Under the pieces are notes generated by a model. That model had not been told where the DNA came from and searched no databases. It saw only the letters and a list, made by a program, of their open reading frames with translations. Positions 24,098-35,474 of a stretch of 64,000 nt of DNA are shown one piece after another (positions within the stretch are counted from its first letter, which is position 1; each line of letters opens with the position of its first letter). Source of the stretch: Hyalella azteca (taxonomy: Eukaryota; Arthropoda; Malacostraca; Amphipoda; Hyalellidae); NCBI RefSeq assembly GCF_000764305.2, contig NW_025940792.1, positions 248,001 to 312,000 of the forward strand, written 5' to 3'. Both the position numbers and the translations under genes were made by a program.

Positions 24098-24403
24098 TTC
24101 TCGAGCTTCACGCGCTTATATGTGTGCGGCAAGCGTCGCGTGGTCAGTGCGCCGAATGCTGTCGTAGGAGGTGGTTGTGTGGACCCGCCGCTCATGAATG
24201 CCACGAATCTATACTGCTTACGGTTAATTGGCCCAACTCAATTCGGTTAATTGTTTCAACTCACTGCTGTTCTTTTGTAAATAGTAATGTTAACGAGCGA
24301 CGTCTATACCATTCAATCGCATAAGAAGTTGATCATAAAGTCGAAGATTTATTCTGGTAGTACCGCGCACAAGACAAAACAAACACGGCAGCTCTATGTA
24401 GTT

Positions 24404-24490
24404 GCCGTCTCCGTAGCTGAGTGGACTAAGGCGCCTGCTCGCGAGCGTTTGGTTGCAGTCTTGGCAGAGGTTCGAATCTCGGCGGGCGAA
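24404..24490 (+). mobile_element. tRNA-like sequence, probable SINE head or tRNA pseudogene
   Basis: Has both internal RNA polymerase III promoter boxes: A box TAGCTGAGTGG at 24414-24424 and B box GGTTCGAATCT at 24469-24479, at tRNA-like spacing. A D-stem (GCT with GGC) can be drawn. The acceptor pairs only in part and the anticodon arm cannot be formed (it holds the palindrome gctcgcgagc instead), so this is not a working tRNA. Such degenerate tRNA heads are typical of SINEs. I could not delimit the body or tail with certainty. Confidence 0.6.
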
Positions 24491-24634
24491 TCATAGTTTC
24501 TTCAACTAGAGTTCGATAGAGGTGAGAGCAAAGAGTGTAGTTTCATGATGATTGTACATACCGATATAAATTGTGTAATAAATATGTGTATAAAAGAATA
24601 AATATGTGACTAATTTCGCTGTGAAGGAGAAAAA

Positions 24635-24752
24635 GTTGAGACACGTTAGTTGAGACACCTGAGTTGAGACACCTGAGTTGAGACACCTGAGTTGAGACAC
24701 CTGAGTTGAGACACCTGAGTTGAGACACCTGAGTTGAGACACCTAAGTTGAT
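24635..24752. repeat. Minisatellite, 14 bp unit (GAGTTGAGACACCT), about 8 copies
   Basis: Nearly perfect copies with degenerate edges (acgttagttgagacac at left, ctaagttgatttt at right). The minus frames read MSQLRCLNSGVSTQ-type repeats, an artefact of 3 x 14 bp. Confidence 0.95.
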
Positions 24753-24879
24753 TTTACGACGATGTTAGTTGAAGTTTTACAGCAAATGTTAGGCTTTAGT
24801 TCCGCATCATGATAATTTGGTGGCAATGATTCATGAGCACAGCTGAAGATCATGAGCTGAGCTGCTTTTCATGCTTTTA

Positions 24880-25012
24880 ACTTACCTTACGTAACTAGTA
24901 TTGGCAATGAACATACCTTACGTCATTAGTATCAGCATTGAGCGCACTTTACGTCACTAGTATCAGCATTGAGCGTATCTTACGTCACTAGTATCAGCTG
25001 TGAACTCTATAA
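24880..25012. repeat. Minisatellite, 31 bp unit, about 4 copies
   Basis: 'cttacgtcactagtatcagc' plus 'attgagcgtat', with the left copies diverged (taactagtattggcaatgaac). Contains ACTAGT palindromes. Confidence 0.9.
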
Positions 25013-25770
25013 CTCACGATATTTAGGGCCCTGGGAGTAGCAGAATAGATAGTACATTACTCACGTTTGAAACTTATGTGTTTTCAACGGCAACACATTT
25101 AATACACAGTAATTATTTGACAAGTAGTACGTTTTAAAATAGACAAATTGTTTTTCATTATGCAATTATGGGCTCAATCATGCAACTTCGGTAATGCCAC
25201 GAAATATATAATAAATTGTTATATGTTATGAATGTGGTCCGTGATTTCAACTTTTCGTGGCTCAATGTTACTGTCGATCACTTTAAAAAAATTGAACTTT
25301 TTGATGTTAACTAATTTGTTGAAGTCCAACAACATCTAAACTATTGGACGCTCGGAAAAATTCGGTATATTTCTAAAATAAGCAAGCAGTTCACTCAAGT
25401 TGATCGGGTCAAGTTAACCACGTTGATGTAACTTTCAGTACTTGAGGTTCATAGATTTAAAATAAATCATATGTTTTTCCTTATTTAGATTTCTTCGTGC
25501 TTTTGAGATGGCTGCTGAGATTTTTAAAGAGCGGCTTAATCAATTCAGAAAAAATTATTGATTCTAGCCGATTATTGAAGATGTAAAATGGTTCGATAAC
25601 TCAAATATTTACAAATAGTGTCTCACAATAACAAATCGTTCGAATTGTTTTATTTAACACAATTAAATTAGTTATTATAAAAAAAGGAGTTATTTGCCCT
25701 CGAATAACACATAACATGAAATAACACCTGGATTCAATCTTAATAGAAACTGTAATAAATTCGTTTCAAT
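25013..25770. other. AT-rich spacer, no gene seen
   Basis: No supported feature. Confidence 0.5.
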
Positions 25771-25902
25771 ACATCAGAACAAAGACAGTATCATTACATC
25801 AGAGCAAAGACAGTATCAATATATCAGAGCAAAGACAGTATCAATACATCAGAGCAAAGACGGCATCAATACATCAGAACAAAGACGGTTTCAATAAACG
25901 AG
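25771..25902. repeat. Minisatellite, 25 bp unit, about 5 copies
   Basis: 'acatcagagcaaagacagta' plus 'tcaat' repeated with small variants (gaac/gagc, acagtatc/acggcatc). Confidence 0.9.
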
Positions 25903-27644
25903 AGTTTAATTGAAAATTGAAATTGAAAATTTATCCCATTTTCGTGCAATTATTCGCCGAATCTCCCATTAATCTTGCAACAAAGAATACGTCAGGCTAT
26001 AACTCACCAGGCTTGCTACTCATTGTGAATAAAACAAGGTTCGTACCAAGATAATCGCAGTCATGCCATCAGGCTACAAATTCCGACATCAAAGTAACAT
26101 CTGTCAGATGAACTTAATGTTGTTTCTACCAGAAATGTAAATTGCTCGAGCAGCGAATTTCAAGCAAATATTGGCTCTGCATTTTAGTTGCTAAGACACG
26201 GAACAGGTTTAAGCTTGAAGCAGTTTGTACATGGGAACATAAATATACGACTTAAAATAAGAAAGAAGCTTCTCATTATGTCGGAAACTCTTAATCTGAT
26301 TTGCTGCTAAGTCGTGGACAAAATAAGTCGAGCCATGAACAACAGGTGGCAGGTTAAGAACAAATTCTTATTGTCAATGTCTGGCGGGAAGGATTTCTAT
26401 GAATAACGATCATCGGTATATCAATGGAGAAGCTGGTTAATTGTATCACAAAATCACTGAATCTTAGATCCACGAAAAATCTAAATCACTCCATAATGGA
26501 TCAGAAATCGGGCTGGGGCACTTGATCGTATCCAATCAACAGCTTTGGTGAGCTAGATAAGATATTTTGATAATATTGCCATTCAAATTAGTGCGTGCAA
26601 TTAATAGATCTAAAGATCTATCCACCGAAACTCAGATTTTTCTATTCTTAAATATTCTAGCCCTGAAGTGCATATTTGACCTTTTTATGCATTAAACATT
26701 AGTATCTTAATGCCTGGTAACACGTGTTACTGCTTGCAGACGAGGCATCAAACCTTCGCCAGGCGGCATATTATCTGTCGCCAATGCTATTCGTACCACA
26801 AACTATCACTTAATTGCCTTTAACTAATATCAGGCTTAAGGTATCCACTATTTATACGACGTTAAATAAGCATTATATTGGGAGGCGAAGAATCTCGTGT
26901 TTGGCGGCGAAAGCATCAAAGCATTTCTTTATCTTCCCAGTTGACGCGCGTGAAAAAAAAAAACCTGATTTTTCGCCGCTTCAGTGTAAGCAAACTTAGG
27001 TTGTCGCACTTAGCGTTGTGGGTGGACTCACTTAGTTTAGTGAGTGACGCATGCGGCAGCATCCGTAACCTACTCAGACCAAATTCTTGGCTGGTTTATC
27101 GGTGGCCAGACATGTTCTCATAATAAATGAACGATTGTAATATCAACCTTCACATATCATATGAAGCGATATAAATCAACAGATTTTGGCATGACTATTC
27201 GGTTCGCTACTCGTAATTCGAAACTATGAGCTTATAACAGTAGGTATATGATATTCCTTTATAGGTAGGTACTTAAGATGAGATTGTTCAACACTACTAC
27301 ATAATACTACATAATTAAGTCAAGTTAATTAGAGGATGAAACCTCGAAGTGCAAAATCCACGTGCGCTTCGAAGTAGACAGTTTTTGTAAATTCGAAACC
27401 ATTTCGATTTTTTCGTAGACCAGTTACTAGAAGTGCTTCACAAATGTGCAAATAATTTCTCAACATGCGCGCTAAGATCTCAGCAATCCCACGAAATCCT
27501 GAAATGATTTTTACATAAGAATAATAATGTTTGTGGTGGAAACAAATAAAAGTATCAGGATAAACAGTGTTGTTGCAGAAATTTTTCCTTAAAATCAATA
27601 TATGTGACGGCAGAGTTGATTTTATTTATAAGATAAATTCACCA
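25903..27644. other. Spacer of 1.7 kb, no gene recognised
   Basis: 26870-27110 is somewhat more GC-rich and holds two overlapping plus frames (26814-26999 and 26878-27123). Neither resembles a known protein and no splice signals bound them convincingly. Confidence 0.45.
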
Positions 27645-27720
27645 TACAGAAACACACCACACAGCACCACACACCACAGCACCACACAGCACAGCACCAC
27701 ATACCACACAGCAAACAACT
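27645..27720. repeat. CA-rich simple repeat (ACCACACAGC-type)
   Basis: Overlapping words 'cagcaccacaca' and 'accacacagcac' repeat irregularly. A further CA-rich tail with 'gacacgcactca' twice (27746 and 27801) follows. Confidence 0.85.
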
Positions 27721-27954
27721 GAGACACTACACGTACAACTGACACGACACGCACTCAGATCTGACATGTTTAACTGGAAAGAAGACAGTTCACACATTCG
27801 ACACGCACTCAATGTAAGACACAATTGACATTCGGCACGCTCACAGACCCAACATACATACCTCCAGCACGAATATATAAATACAATCTGCTCTCAAACA
27901 CACAGACACTAGAACAATTTAAACAAAAATAATCTAAATGCTAAATTAAATGGA

Positions 27955-28232
27955 AACTTGAGCGAAACGAAACTTGAGCGGAACGAAACTTGTGCGAAAC
28001 TAAACTTGAGCGAAACTAAACTTGAGCGTAACTAAACTTGAGCGAAATTAAACTTGAGTGAAACGAAACTTGAGCGAAGCGAAACTTGAGCGAAACGAAA
28101 CTTGAGCGAAAGTAAACTAGAGCGAAACTAAACTTGAGTGAAGCGAAACTTGAGCGAAACGAAACTTGAGCGAAACGAAACTTGAGCGAAACGAAACTTG
28201 AGCGAAACGAAACTTGAGCGAAACGAATTGCA
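27955..28232. repeat. Minisatellite, 16 bp unit (CTTGAGCGAAACGAAA), about 17 copies
   Basis: Near-perfect 16 bp period with variants gaaacta, gcgtaac and gaagcg. Purine-rich plus strand. The minus frames read FRFAQVSFRSSFVSLK-type repeats because the frame cycles over three 16 bp units. Confidence 0.95.
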
Positions 28233-29244
28233 CAATCCACCCGAAACTGACGAGTGTGTTAAAAATGAAATGTGACCCGAGCTTTGGACACTGCAAGTTT
28301 CCCACGATATTTACAAAATGCAGAACGCGAGGTTTATTCGCACTTTTACTCTCGTTCAGAATATTTTTAATCAGTGAAAAAATGACTGAATGAATGATGA
28401 ACAATGGACAAAAATATATGGAGGTGTGTTCTTGCAATTATAAAATTTTCAAAGCTAAAATTAACTTGTTATACATCAATGTTTCAACTTGTTCAACCAA
28501 AACTTTCTAAACTGAAGAATATTTCTAAAAGTTAATGATTCGTAAAAAATAATATTTTAAATTACTTATGATGGCGAGTGGATGACAGCCATATAAAGTG
28601 ATAATGATCATCTTACTTAATCAGCGTATAGCAACACTCATTTGATATTTAGCAAATTAAAAGTATACTTAATTTAATTTAATTCAAATTTAATTTAAAT
28701 AAAAAGACTTCAGATGCCACCAAGTTCTCTCTACCAAGCGTTTAAATACCTAAAAAGAACAATAGCAAATAACGAACAAAAAGTCTGTCGCAATATTTAG
28801 GAGCCCATGACCCTTCATTTATGTGAGAACAAGCACTTAATTTTTTTAAATGCCTTCTTCGATGCCAGGTCTAAACTATGCAATATGCAAGGCAAAGTCT
28901 ATGCAATATATACCCTCGCTTTAACGGACAATTTTACGACCAATGGAGATATTTCGAGCGTGAGTGATAACGATGGCATTACAGCACCTCAACTCGTAAT
29001 AAAGTGGATTTCTCAGTGATCAAATAATTAATACATGAACTAAAACAGCATTCCTTCCCGACAGTTATGAACTTTAATGGCCTCGTGAGGGTCATATTGC
29101 GATGCGAAGCGAAGCTGTAATGGCGATGAGATATTCCGGTCTATAGCGAGCCTATCATTAACTGCATAGCTGCAACACGTACGGTGAGAGATCTGCTGGC
29201 ATCATTCTGGACGATTGTGATAACTGCTGTAATAGCTAGGAACT
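28233..29244. other. AT-rich spacer, no gene seen
   Basis: 28660-28700 is a run of AATTTAA-type sequence. No coding evidence. Confidence 0.5.
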
Positions 29245-29616
29245 GGAGACAATATTCAACCATATTTGACATCTTGGGACAACGTTCAACATTTGAAATG
29301 TTGGGACAACATTCAAAAACATTGAAACGTTGGGACAACATTCAACAACAATTGATATATTAGGACAACGATCAACATTTGAAATGTTGGGGCAACATTC
29401 AACAACATTTGACATGTTGGGACAACATTCAACAACTTTTATACGCTGGAACAACATTCAACAGTATTTAATATTTTGGGACAAATTTCAACAACATTTT
29501 TTAGATGTTGGGACAACGTTCAGTATTTGAAATGTTGGGACGACGTTCAACAACATTTGGTGTGTTGGAACAACATTCAAGAACATTCGGTATTATGGGA
29601 CAACATTTGATATGTT
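29245..29616. repeat. Degenerate minisatellite, ~30 bp unit, about 12 copies
   Basis: The phrase 'gttgggacaacattcaacaa' followed by 'catttgacat' recurs with frequent indels (27-34 bp spacing). Both strands hold open periodic frames as a result. Confidence 0.9.
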
Positions 29617-29786
29617 GAGATTTTTCTTAACATCAGCAATAATACTGTCTTTGACAGGGAATATAGGCTGGGAGGCGTTTTGTACACCACAAGTCTTAAA
29701 ACCAATTATAAAAAATTATAATTTTTAAAAAAAATCTTTTAATTTAGTTTTTTAGTAGTTTTTTATAAAAAAAACTACTGTAATCA
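29617..29786. other. AT-rich gap with small foldbacks
   Basis: 'agtagttttttata' and 'aaaaaaactact' near 29752-29778 can fold back. 'aaaattataa' is repeated near 29707-29720. Confidence 0.4.
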
Positions 29787-29818
29787 ATTTGATTGATACA
29801 GTACTGTATCAATCAAAT
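29787..29818. repeat. Perfect 32-nt palindrome
   Basis: Dyad-symmetric around CAGTACTG. The left half reads atttgattgatacagt, and the right half is its exact reverse complement, with no loop. Confidence 0.9.
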
Positions 29819-30601
29819 GCACTAATACTACTGTAACTGCAACTGGTGACAACGCCATTTGATTGTTGCGAAACACCATGTCATTTAATGTACCAGTAAC
29901 ACTTAAGCTCAAGATACTCAACAAACAATCAAAGAATATCTCATCAATTCCTCAACGAGGATAAAAGTGATCAAATGATCAATTCAATGCTAAAACTAAT
30001 TTGCATCGAAACACTGTCACAGTAATATGTATTTCAGTAAAAACATTTTAGTATTAGTTTCAGTATTCAAAATTTATTTTAAAACTTATGTCATAATTTT
30101 TGCACTTGGTAATGAAATTTGAATACTACAATGTGTTATAAACTCCAACCAACGCTTCACTACATCATTAATTAAGCAATTAAGCTTTACCGTCGCACAA
30201 CATAATCATTATCTTCTTCTCAGTTGGTGAAACGACGTGCGGTGAATAAAATACAATTTAATTTTTATAAACATTCAAATGCCGGTAAAATTTATGAATA
30301 CGCACGTATGCTTTCACAGCCTTATTTGTTGACTAGCTGCCTAGATCAAAATTGTGGTAAAACATTTGTTCCATAAACCACTTTCAAAATATTTTTTTAA
30401 CAAAACACTCAGAATAGGAAGATGCCACTCGAAACAAATACGCATGTAAGCTAAATAAACACTGAAACCATGATCACATCACACACAAAAACACAACACT
30501 CAGACGCACCACCATCAAACCAACACAACAACACACACACAAACTTCAATCGTCAAACAAATTCCCACAGCTACAAGGGCCTTACTATATCAAAACTTAC
30601 T
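29819..30601. other. AT-rich spacer, no gene seen
   Basis: A CA-rich stretch at 30476-30545 (acacacaaaaacacaac and similar). Otherwise unremarkable. Confidence 0.5.
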
Positions 30602-31031
30602 CGAGTACACGTAACGTCATGAGTACACGTAGCGGCCTAAGTACACGTAGCGTCCCGAATACAAGTAGCATCCTAAGTAAACGCGGTCTAAGTACACGTA
30701 GCGTCCCGCGTACAAGTAGCGGCCTAAGCACACGTAGCGTCCCGAATAAAAGTAGCGGCCTAAGTACACGTAACGTCCCGAATACAAGTAGCGGCCTAAT
30801 TGCACACGTAGCGTCCCGAATAAAAGTAGCTGCCTAAGTACACGTAGCGTCCCGAATACAAGTAGCGGCCTAAGTACACGTAGCGTCCCGAATACAAGTA
30901 GAGGCCTAAGTACACGCAGCGTCCCGAATACAAGTAGCGGCCTAAGTACACAAAGCGTCCCGAATACAAGTAGCGGCCTAAGTACACGTAGCGTCCCGAA
31001 TACAAGTAGCGGCCTATGTACACGTAGCGAC
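30602..31031 (-). repeat. Minisatellite, 36 bp dimer of the 18 bp family, about 12 copies
   Basis: Alternating subunits gtacacgtagcgtcccga and atacaagtagcggcctaa. Reverse-complementing the second type gives ttaggccgctacttgtat, the same family as the 12966-13440 array (gtacttaggccgctacgt). Here two diverged 18-mers are amplified together as a 36 bp dimer, whereas at 13 kb the monomers vary independently. Periodic frames on both strands (for example GRYLYSGRYVYL on minus) are artefacts. Confidence 0.95.
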
Positions 31032-31240
31032 CGATTTCTCGTCTATGATCGAGGGTTTAGCTCGTAACTCCTTCATTGATCAGCTGAAGGAGCTAAGAAC
31101 TCGTAACTTTTTAACATAGTACGACCCCGGAGCCGTTTTAGCGCCGCTTTCCCGGCCTTGGCGCGGCTCACCGCAGCACTGCCGCCAGGGGCCGTGACCG
31201 CCAAAGGCTGTCGTCAGATTCACTCCACGTTCTCGTGTGG
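31032..31240. other. GC-rich island next to the 18 bp array
   Basis: 31115-31235 is strikingly GC- and CpG-rich for this window (ccccggagccgttttagcgc, ggccttggcgcggctcaccg). A foldback with 'ctccttca' and 'tgaaggag' precedes it at 31070-31095. One plus frame stays open through the island but lacks a recognisable motif. It could be a small CpG-rich regulatory or exon-like segment. Undecided. Confidence 0.35.
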
Positions 31241-31914
31241 GGTTTGTGTAGTGAATGTTAGTGCTGTGTTGTGGTGAGAGTTAGTGTTGTGTTATTTTGT
31301 GCAATGTATGTATTATATTATGAGGTTTTTATCTAATATGTGTGCGCAAATTTGTTGCTGGTGGTCTTCTATAATCTGGGTAAAGAATGTGGAAAATTTT
31401 GTCGATATCGTTATATTGGCAGGCTACCATAGCTCGCAGCAAATTTTATCACTTTATAGTGGCTGTTATCAGTATAATATGTGTATAATATCATTTATTC
31501 ATAAACTATATATTTTTACGATCGACTCAAGACTTGCGTCACGATAAGTACCGATAAAACACGGTGGGGTAAAACACTGCAAGGAGTCAGCACTTGACAT
31601 TACACAATTTTAGCAATCATTTCCTCAATTTTTTCATACAATGAAAAAGACGAAAGCCACGCATCGTCGGAGGCGTCTTGCAGATGGTGCCTGTTGGTGC
31701 AATATTCCTCGCACTGGCAGTGTTAGTGCTTATTAATGTGAAAGCGAACGTATATGTGTATTTGTTATTGTAGTGCATGTGGATGTTAATGTGAAAGCGT
31801 ACGTGTAAGTGTCTGTATTAGTGCATGTTTTATTGCTTGAGTTAGAGGATGAGAAAATACAGGTGAAAGATTTATTGTGTAAAGAATTTCGGTACGTAAT
31901 TTTCGTACTAGTAC
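31241..31914. other. Spacer, no gene seen
   Basis: Contains the repeated phrase 'gttaatgtgaaagcg' with 'acgtgtaagtgt' (near 31733 and 31785), a two-copy ~53 bp repeat. The plus frame at 31284-31547 is unrecognised. Confidence 0.5.
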
Positions 31915-32247
31915 TTCTCTGCTGTGAACACATCCCTGCTGTGAACACATCTTTGCTGTGAACACATCTCTGCTGTGAACACATCCCTGCTGTGAACACA
32001 TCCCTGCTGTGAACACATCCCTGCTGTGAACACATCCCTGCTGTGAACACATCCCTGCTGTGAACACGTCTCTGCTGTGAACACATCCCTGCTGTGAACA
32101 CATCCCTGCTGTGAACACGTCTCTGCTGTGAACACATCCCTGCTGTGAACACGTCTCTGCTGTGAACACGTCTCTGCTGTGAACACATCTCTGCTGTGAA
32201 CACATCTCTGCTGTGAAGTTGTGAACACATCCCTGCTGTGAACAACC
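31915..32247. repeat. Minisatellite, 17 bp unit (ACACATCCCTGCTGTGA), about 19 copies
   Basis: Nearly perfect copies differing mainly at ATCCC/ATCTC/GTCTC. Since 17 is not a multiple of three and lacks minus-strand stops, three minus frames run through it with MCSQQRCVHSRDVFTAG-type repeats. One partial unit (gaagttgtgaac) lies near 32216. Confidence 0.95.
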
Positions 32248-33698
32248 TATACATATATAATCATTTAATTATTAACCGACTATGAATTCATACAAACAAT
32301 GACCTCACACTCGACTCATCCACTTTCTATTAAAACAAATACAAATTTACAAATATAAATCATCGATTATATCTTTCATTAGCCCTTAATTTTCTAAGAG
32401 CCTCCACGGAGCCGGTATTTCATATCACTACGGACATCATTTACATAACAGTTTGCATTGCTACAACGAATTCTAACTAACAAACCGAAATGCGTGGCCG
32501 GCACAATTCACTTGAAGTACATTTTTTTTTAACGAAATCCCATTTTTTTGTTGTTTGGTCGGCATCTATGATCAAAAACTTGCCAAGACGGATTGCGTTG
32601 AAAGTTTCCAACCTTGAAAGTATAAGGCCATTTCATTGATTATTTTTATGTTAGTTTCATGAGTAATTAATAAAAGCTGGAAAATATATTGAATTACGGT
32701 CACTAAATTAAACAAATTTTCATTAATTTTGTGATCGTGAAGGCAATAATAATTATTAACAAAGTAGGGCAAACGGTCGGCCTCGCGAAAAGATAAATTT
32801 CTTAAATTTATCTTTTATAAATTTCTTAAATTTCCTAAATTAAAAGATTTATTGCAGGTCTTTGTTCGTATTAATAATGGCAGCGGAGTGTGGTTCACAC
32901 GCTGTATTTCACACCACATATCCAATTTTCCATACTAGACCAAAATAATCAATAAATTTATTACTTAATTATCAGAGCGAACATGAGATTGGTAAGGTTA
33001 TAAGAATGCTGCTTCATACAAATAAAATAATTTAAATAAAGAAACACGAGCAACAAGAAATCCCACATAAAAATTGCATTCAAATAATGCGTTTGGGAAA
33101 TGTAAAAAATTAGTAACAATATCTGATATTTATAATCTATAGGACAAATATAAATGCTTATACGTCACATATCTCTGATTGTAATTGTATATAATCAGAG
33201 TTAATAGCAGCTAACATACGTGAATGTATGATAATGATGCCTCATTTAAACAATGGCTCGCATCACATCTCAATTATATTTATAATAAATCAAAAATTCC
33301 TGCTGAATAATTATTATATTATAGGGCATCCAGAAAATTACTGCCAGCAGCGATGGGGGCTTTAATTTTCTATTTATTTTATTACTTTATTATTAATAAT
33401 TAGAACTGCAGAGTCTTTTCAGACAGGTTGGTAAATTTTGCTCTATTCGTTCTAGCTTTCTTTAGTATAGCGACTAAATTTTTACAAGCTTCGCCATGGA
33501 GAATTTCCACTTGTAGTGAAAAAAGGAGCTAAATTGTACTACTCCACTTGTAGTCTTAACGAACTAAATTGTACTACTTCAACAAATGAAATTGTTCTAA
33601 ACCTGCATGACTGCTGACCCGTTCAAAAATAATGAATATCCGGAAAATATATTGAATTTATCCAGCGCACATAACGCGATTCCGGTTATTGTATCATA
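32248..33698. other. AT-rich spacer, no gene recognised
   Basis: Includes 'aaatttcttaaatttatctt' with a direct near-copy at 32795-32840, and two nearby copies of 'actacttgtag/aactaaattgtacta' sequence at 33510-33590. No coding evidence. Confidence 0.5.
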
Positions 33699-33743
33699 AG
33701 AAATATAGGCTCTGTTTTCCGGAAAAGCAGAGCCTAAATTTCT
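33699..33743. repeat. 45-nt hairpin
   Basis: agaaatataggctctg (33699-33714) pairs with cagagcctaaatttct (33728-33743) with one mismatch. The 13-nt centre is itself nearly self-complementary (ttttccggaaaa), so almost the whole element can fold. Confidence 0.85.
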
Positions 33744-34527
33744 TCCGGAAAACGCTATGTTTTACAGTTCAAGCTTTTGTTCCGTGGAAGCTACAAAATT
33801 TCCAGCAGCCTACATATGAAAAATATATTAATTTTATATTTTTATAAAACACTACGGTTCTTGAAGACAATAATTATTGTATTAACATAGTTTTTAATTG
33901 ATTACAATAAACGCCTGTATTTTTCCGCATCAATTCAAGTTGCTTTCATGCAAATTTCAAATCTAAATCATATCTATATTTTCTCATTAACATTTTTTTC
34001 AGATTACAGGTACGAAAATGTCAGTATCAGATCTGAGGGTAAAAAGTTGTCATAAGGTTGCACATAATTATAAATGAGTGTAAGAGCGTCACTATTTAGA
34101 CAATATGACTCATTCATTTTTCCTAGTGTTCCCTAATTTCATATGTACAAGAATAACACATTTAATTCTTGCAATTTTTTACATGAAAACCCCATCAATA
34201 TTTCTCAGCATGTGTACGTTTGGCTTAATTTACAGAAATTCGATCTCTTAATGTATATAATTATAATAATAATAATAATATTCTAATTAATATTATATAT
34301 CATGCAACTCACTCGCTGAACAGAATGCGCAGCAACTGCGTTCAGCCGCAGCCTTCACAAGCCGCAGTCTGCAAAAAGATCGTATTCATTAAAATTTATC
34401 ATAAATTTTACCCATTGTCAATAAAACATGTACGTTGTACAAGGAAAACTTATCTTCCAACCGCTGAGATGTAGAAAACCTAGAAGAAATCGTGAATAAC
34501 CGTAAACCAAATATGGAGACTCTAAGA
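33744..34527. other. AT-rich spacer with (AAT)n
   Basis: A short (ataat)/(aat) microsatellite at 34258-34285. The rest holds nothing supported. Confidence 0.5.
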
Positions 34528-35474
34528 ATATCGGTTTGGTATGAATACGGCGCTTCTCCTCCTGACGATACGGTCAAGCAAGTATACGGCACTGCTAATC
34601 CATACGTTACGGTCAAGTAAGTATTAATACGGCGCTTTACTTCCAGCCGTTACGGACAAGTAAGAATTAATACGGCACAACTCCTCTAGACGTTACGGAC
34701 AAGTAAGAATTAATACGGCACAACTCCTCCAGACGTTACGGTCAAGTAAGAATTGATACGGCGCATCACCTTCAGACGTTACGGTCAAGTAAGAATTAAT
34801 ACGGCACAACTCCTCTAGACGTTACGGACAACTAAGAATTAATACGGCACAACTCCTCCAGACGTTACGGTCAAGTAAGAATTGATACGGCGCATCACCT
34901 TCAGACGTTACGGTCAAGTAAGAATTAATACGGCACAACTCCTCTAGACGTTACGGACAACTAAGAATTAATACGGCACAACTCCTCCAGACGTTACGGT
35001 CAAGTAAGAATTGATACGCCGCATCACCTTCAGACGTTACGGTCAAGTAAGAATTAATACGGCGCTTCACCCCCAGACGTTACGGACAAGTAATAATTAA
35101 TACGGCGCTTCACCTTCAGACGTTACGGACAAGTATGAATTAATACGGCGCTTCACCTCCAGATGTTACGGACAATCAAGAATTAATACGGCACAACTCC
35201 ACCAGACGTTACGGTCAACTAAGAATTCATACGGCACAACTCCTCCAGGCGTTACGGACAATTAAGAATTCATACGGCACAACTCCACCAGACGTTACGG
35301 ACAATTGAGAATTCATACGGCACAACTCCTCCAGGCGTTACGGACAATTAAGAATTCATACGGCACAACTCCACCAGACGTTACGGACCATTAAGAATTC
35401 ATACGGCACAACTCCACCAGACGTTACGGACAATTAAGAATTCATACGGCACAACTCCTCCAGACGTTACGGCC
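34528..35474. repeat. Large minisatellite, 43 bp unit, about 22 copies, with higher-order structure
   Basis: The unit contains 'ttacggtcaagtaagaatta', then 'atacggcacaactcctccag' and 'acg'. The spacing is 43 bp (ttacgg at 34650, 34693 and 34736). In the middle, every third unit carries 'cgcatcaccttcag' (marker at 34759, 34888 and 35017), a 129 bp higher-order repeat. Beyond about 35160 two subtypes alternate (ccaccag / cctccag with gaattcat), an 86 bp period. Two successive amplification modes are therefore recorded in one array. Confidence 0.95.

Noticed and set aside
24037..24324. Cys-rich 95-codon frame as a small gene
   Set aside because: No family is recognised, it overlaps a hairpin and approaches the tRNA-like repeat, and no supporting signals are seen.
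24404..24490. A functional tRNA gene
   Set aside because: A and B boxes are present, but the acceptor stem has mismatches and the anticodon stem-loop cannot be drawn. A SINE head or pseudogene fits better.
31733..32254. 173-codon minus frame with CSQQGCVHSRDVFTAG repeats
   Set aside because: It comes from the 17 bp minisatellite and is open in several frames.
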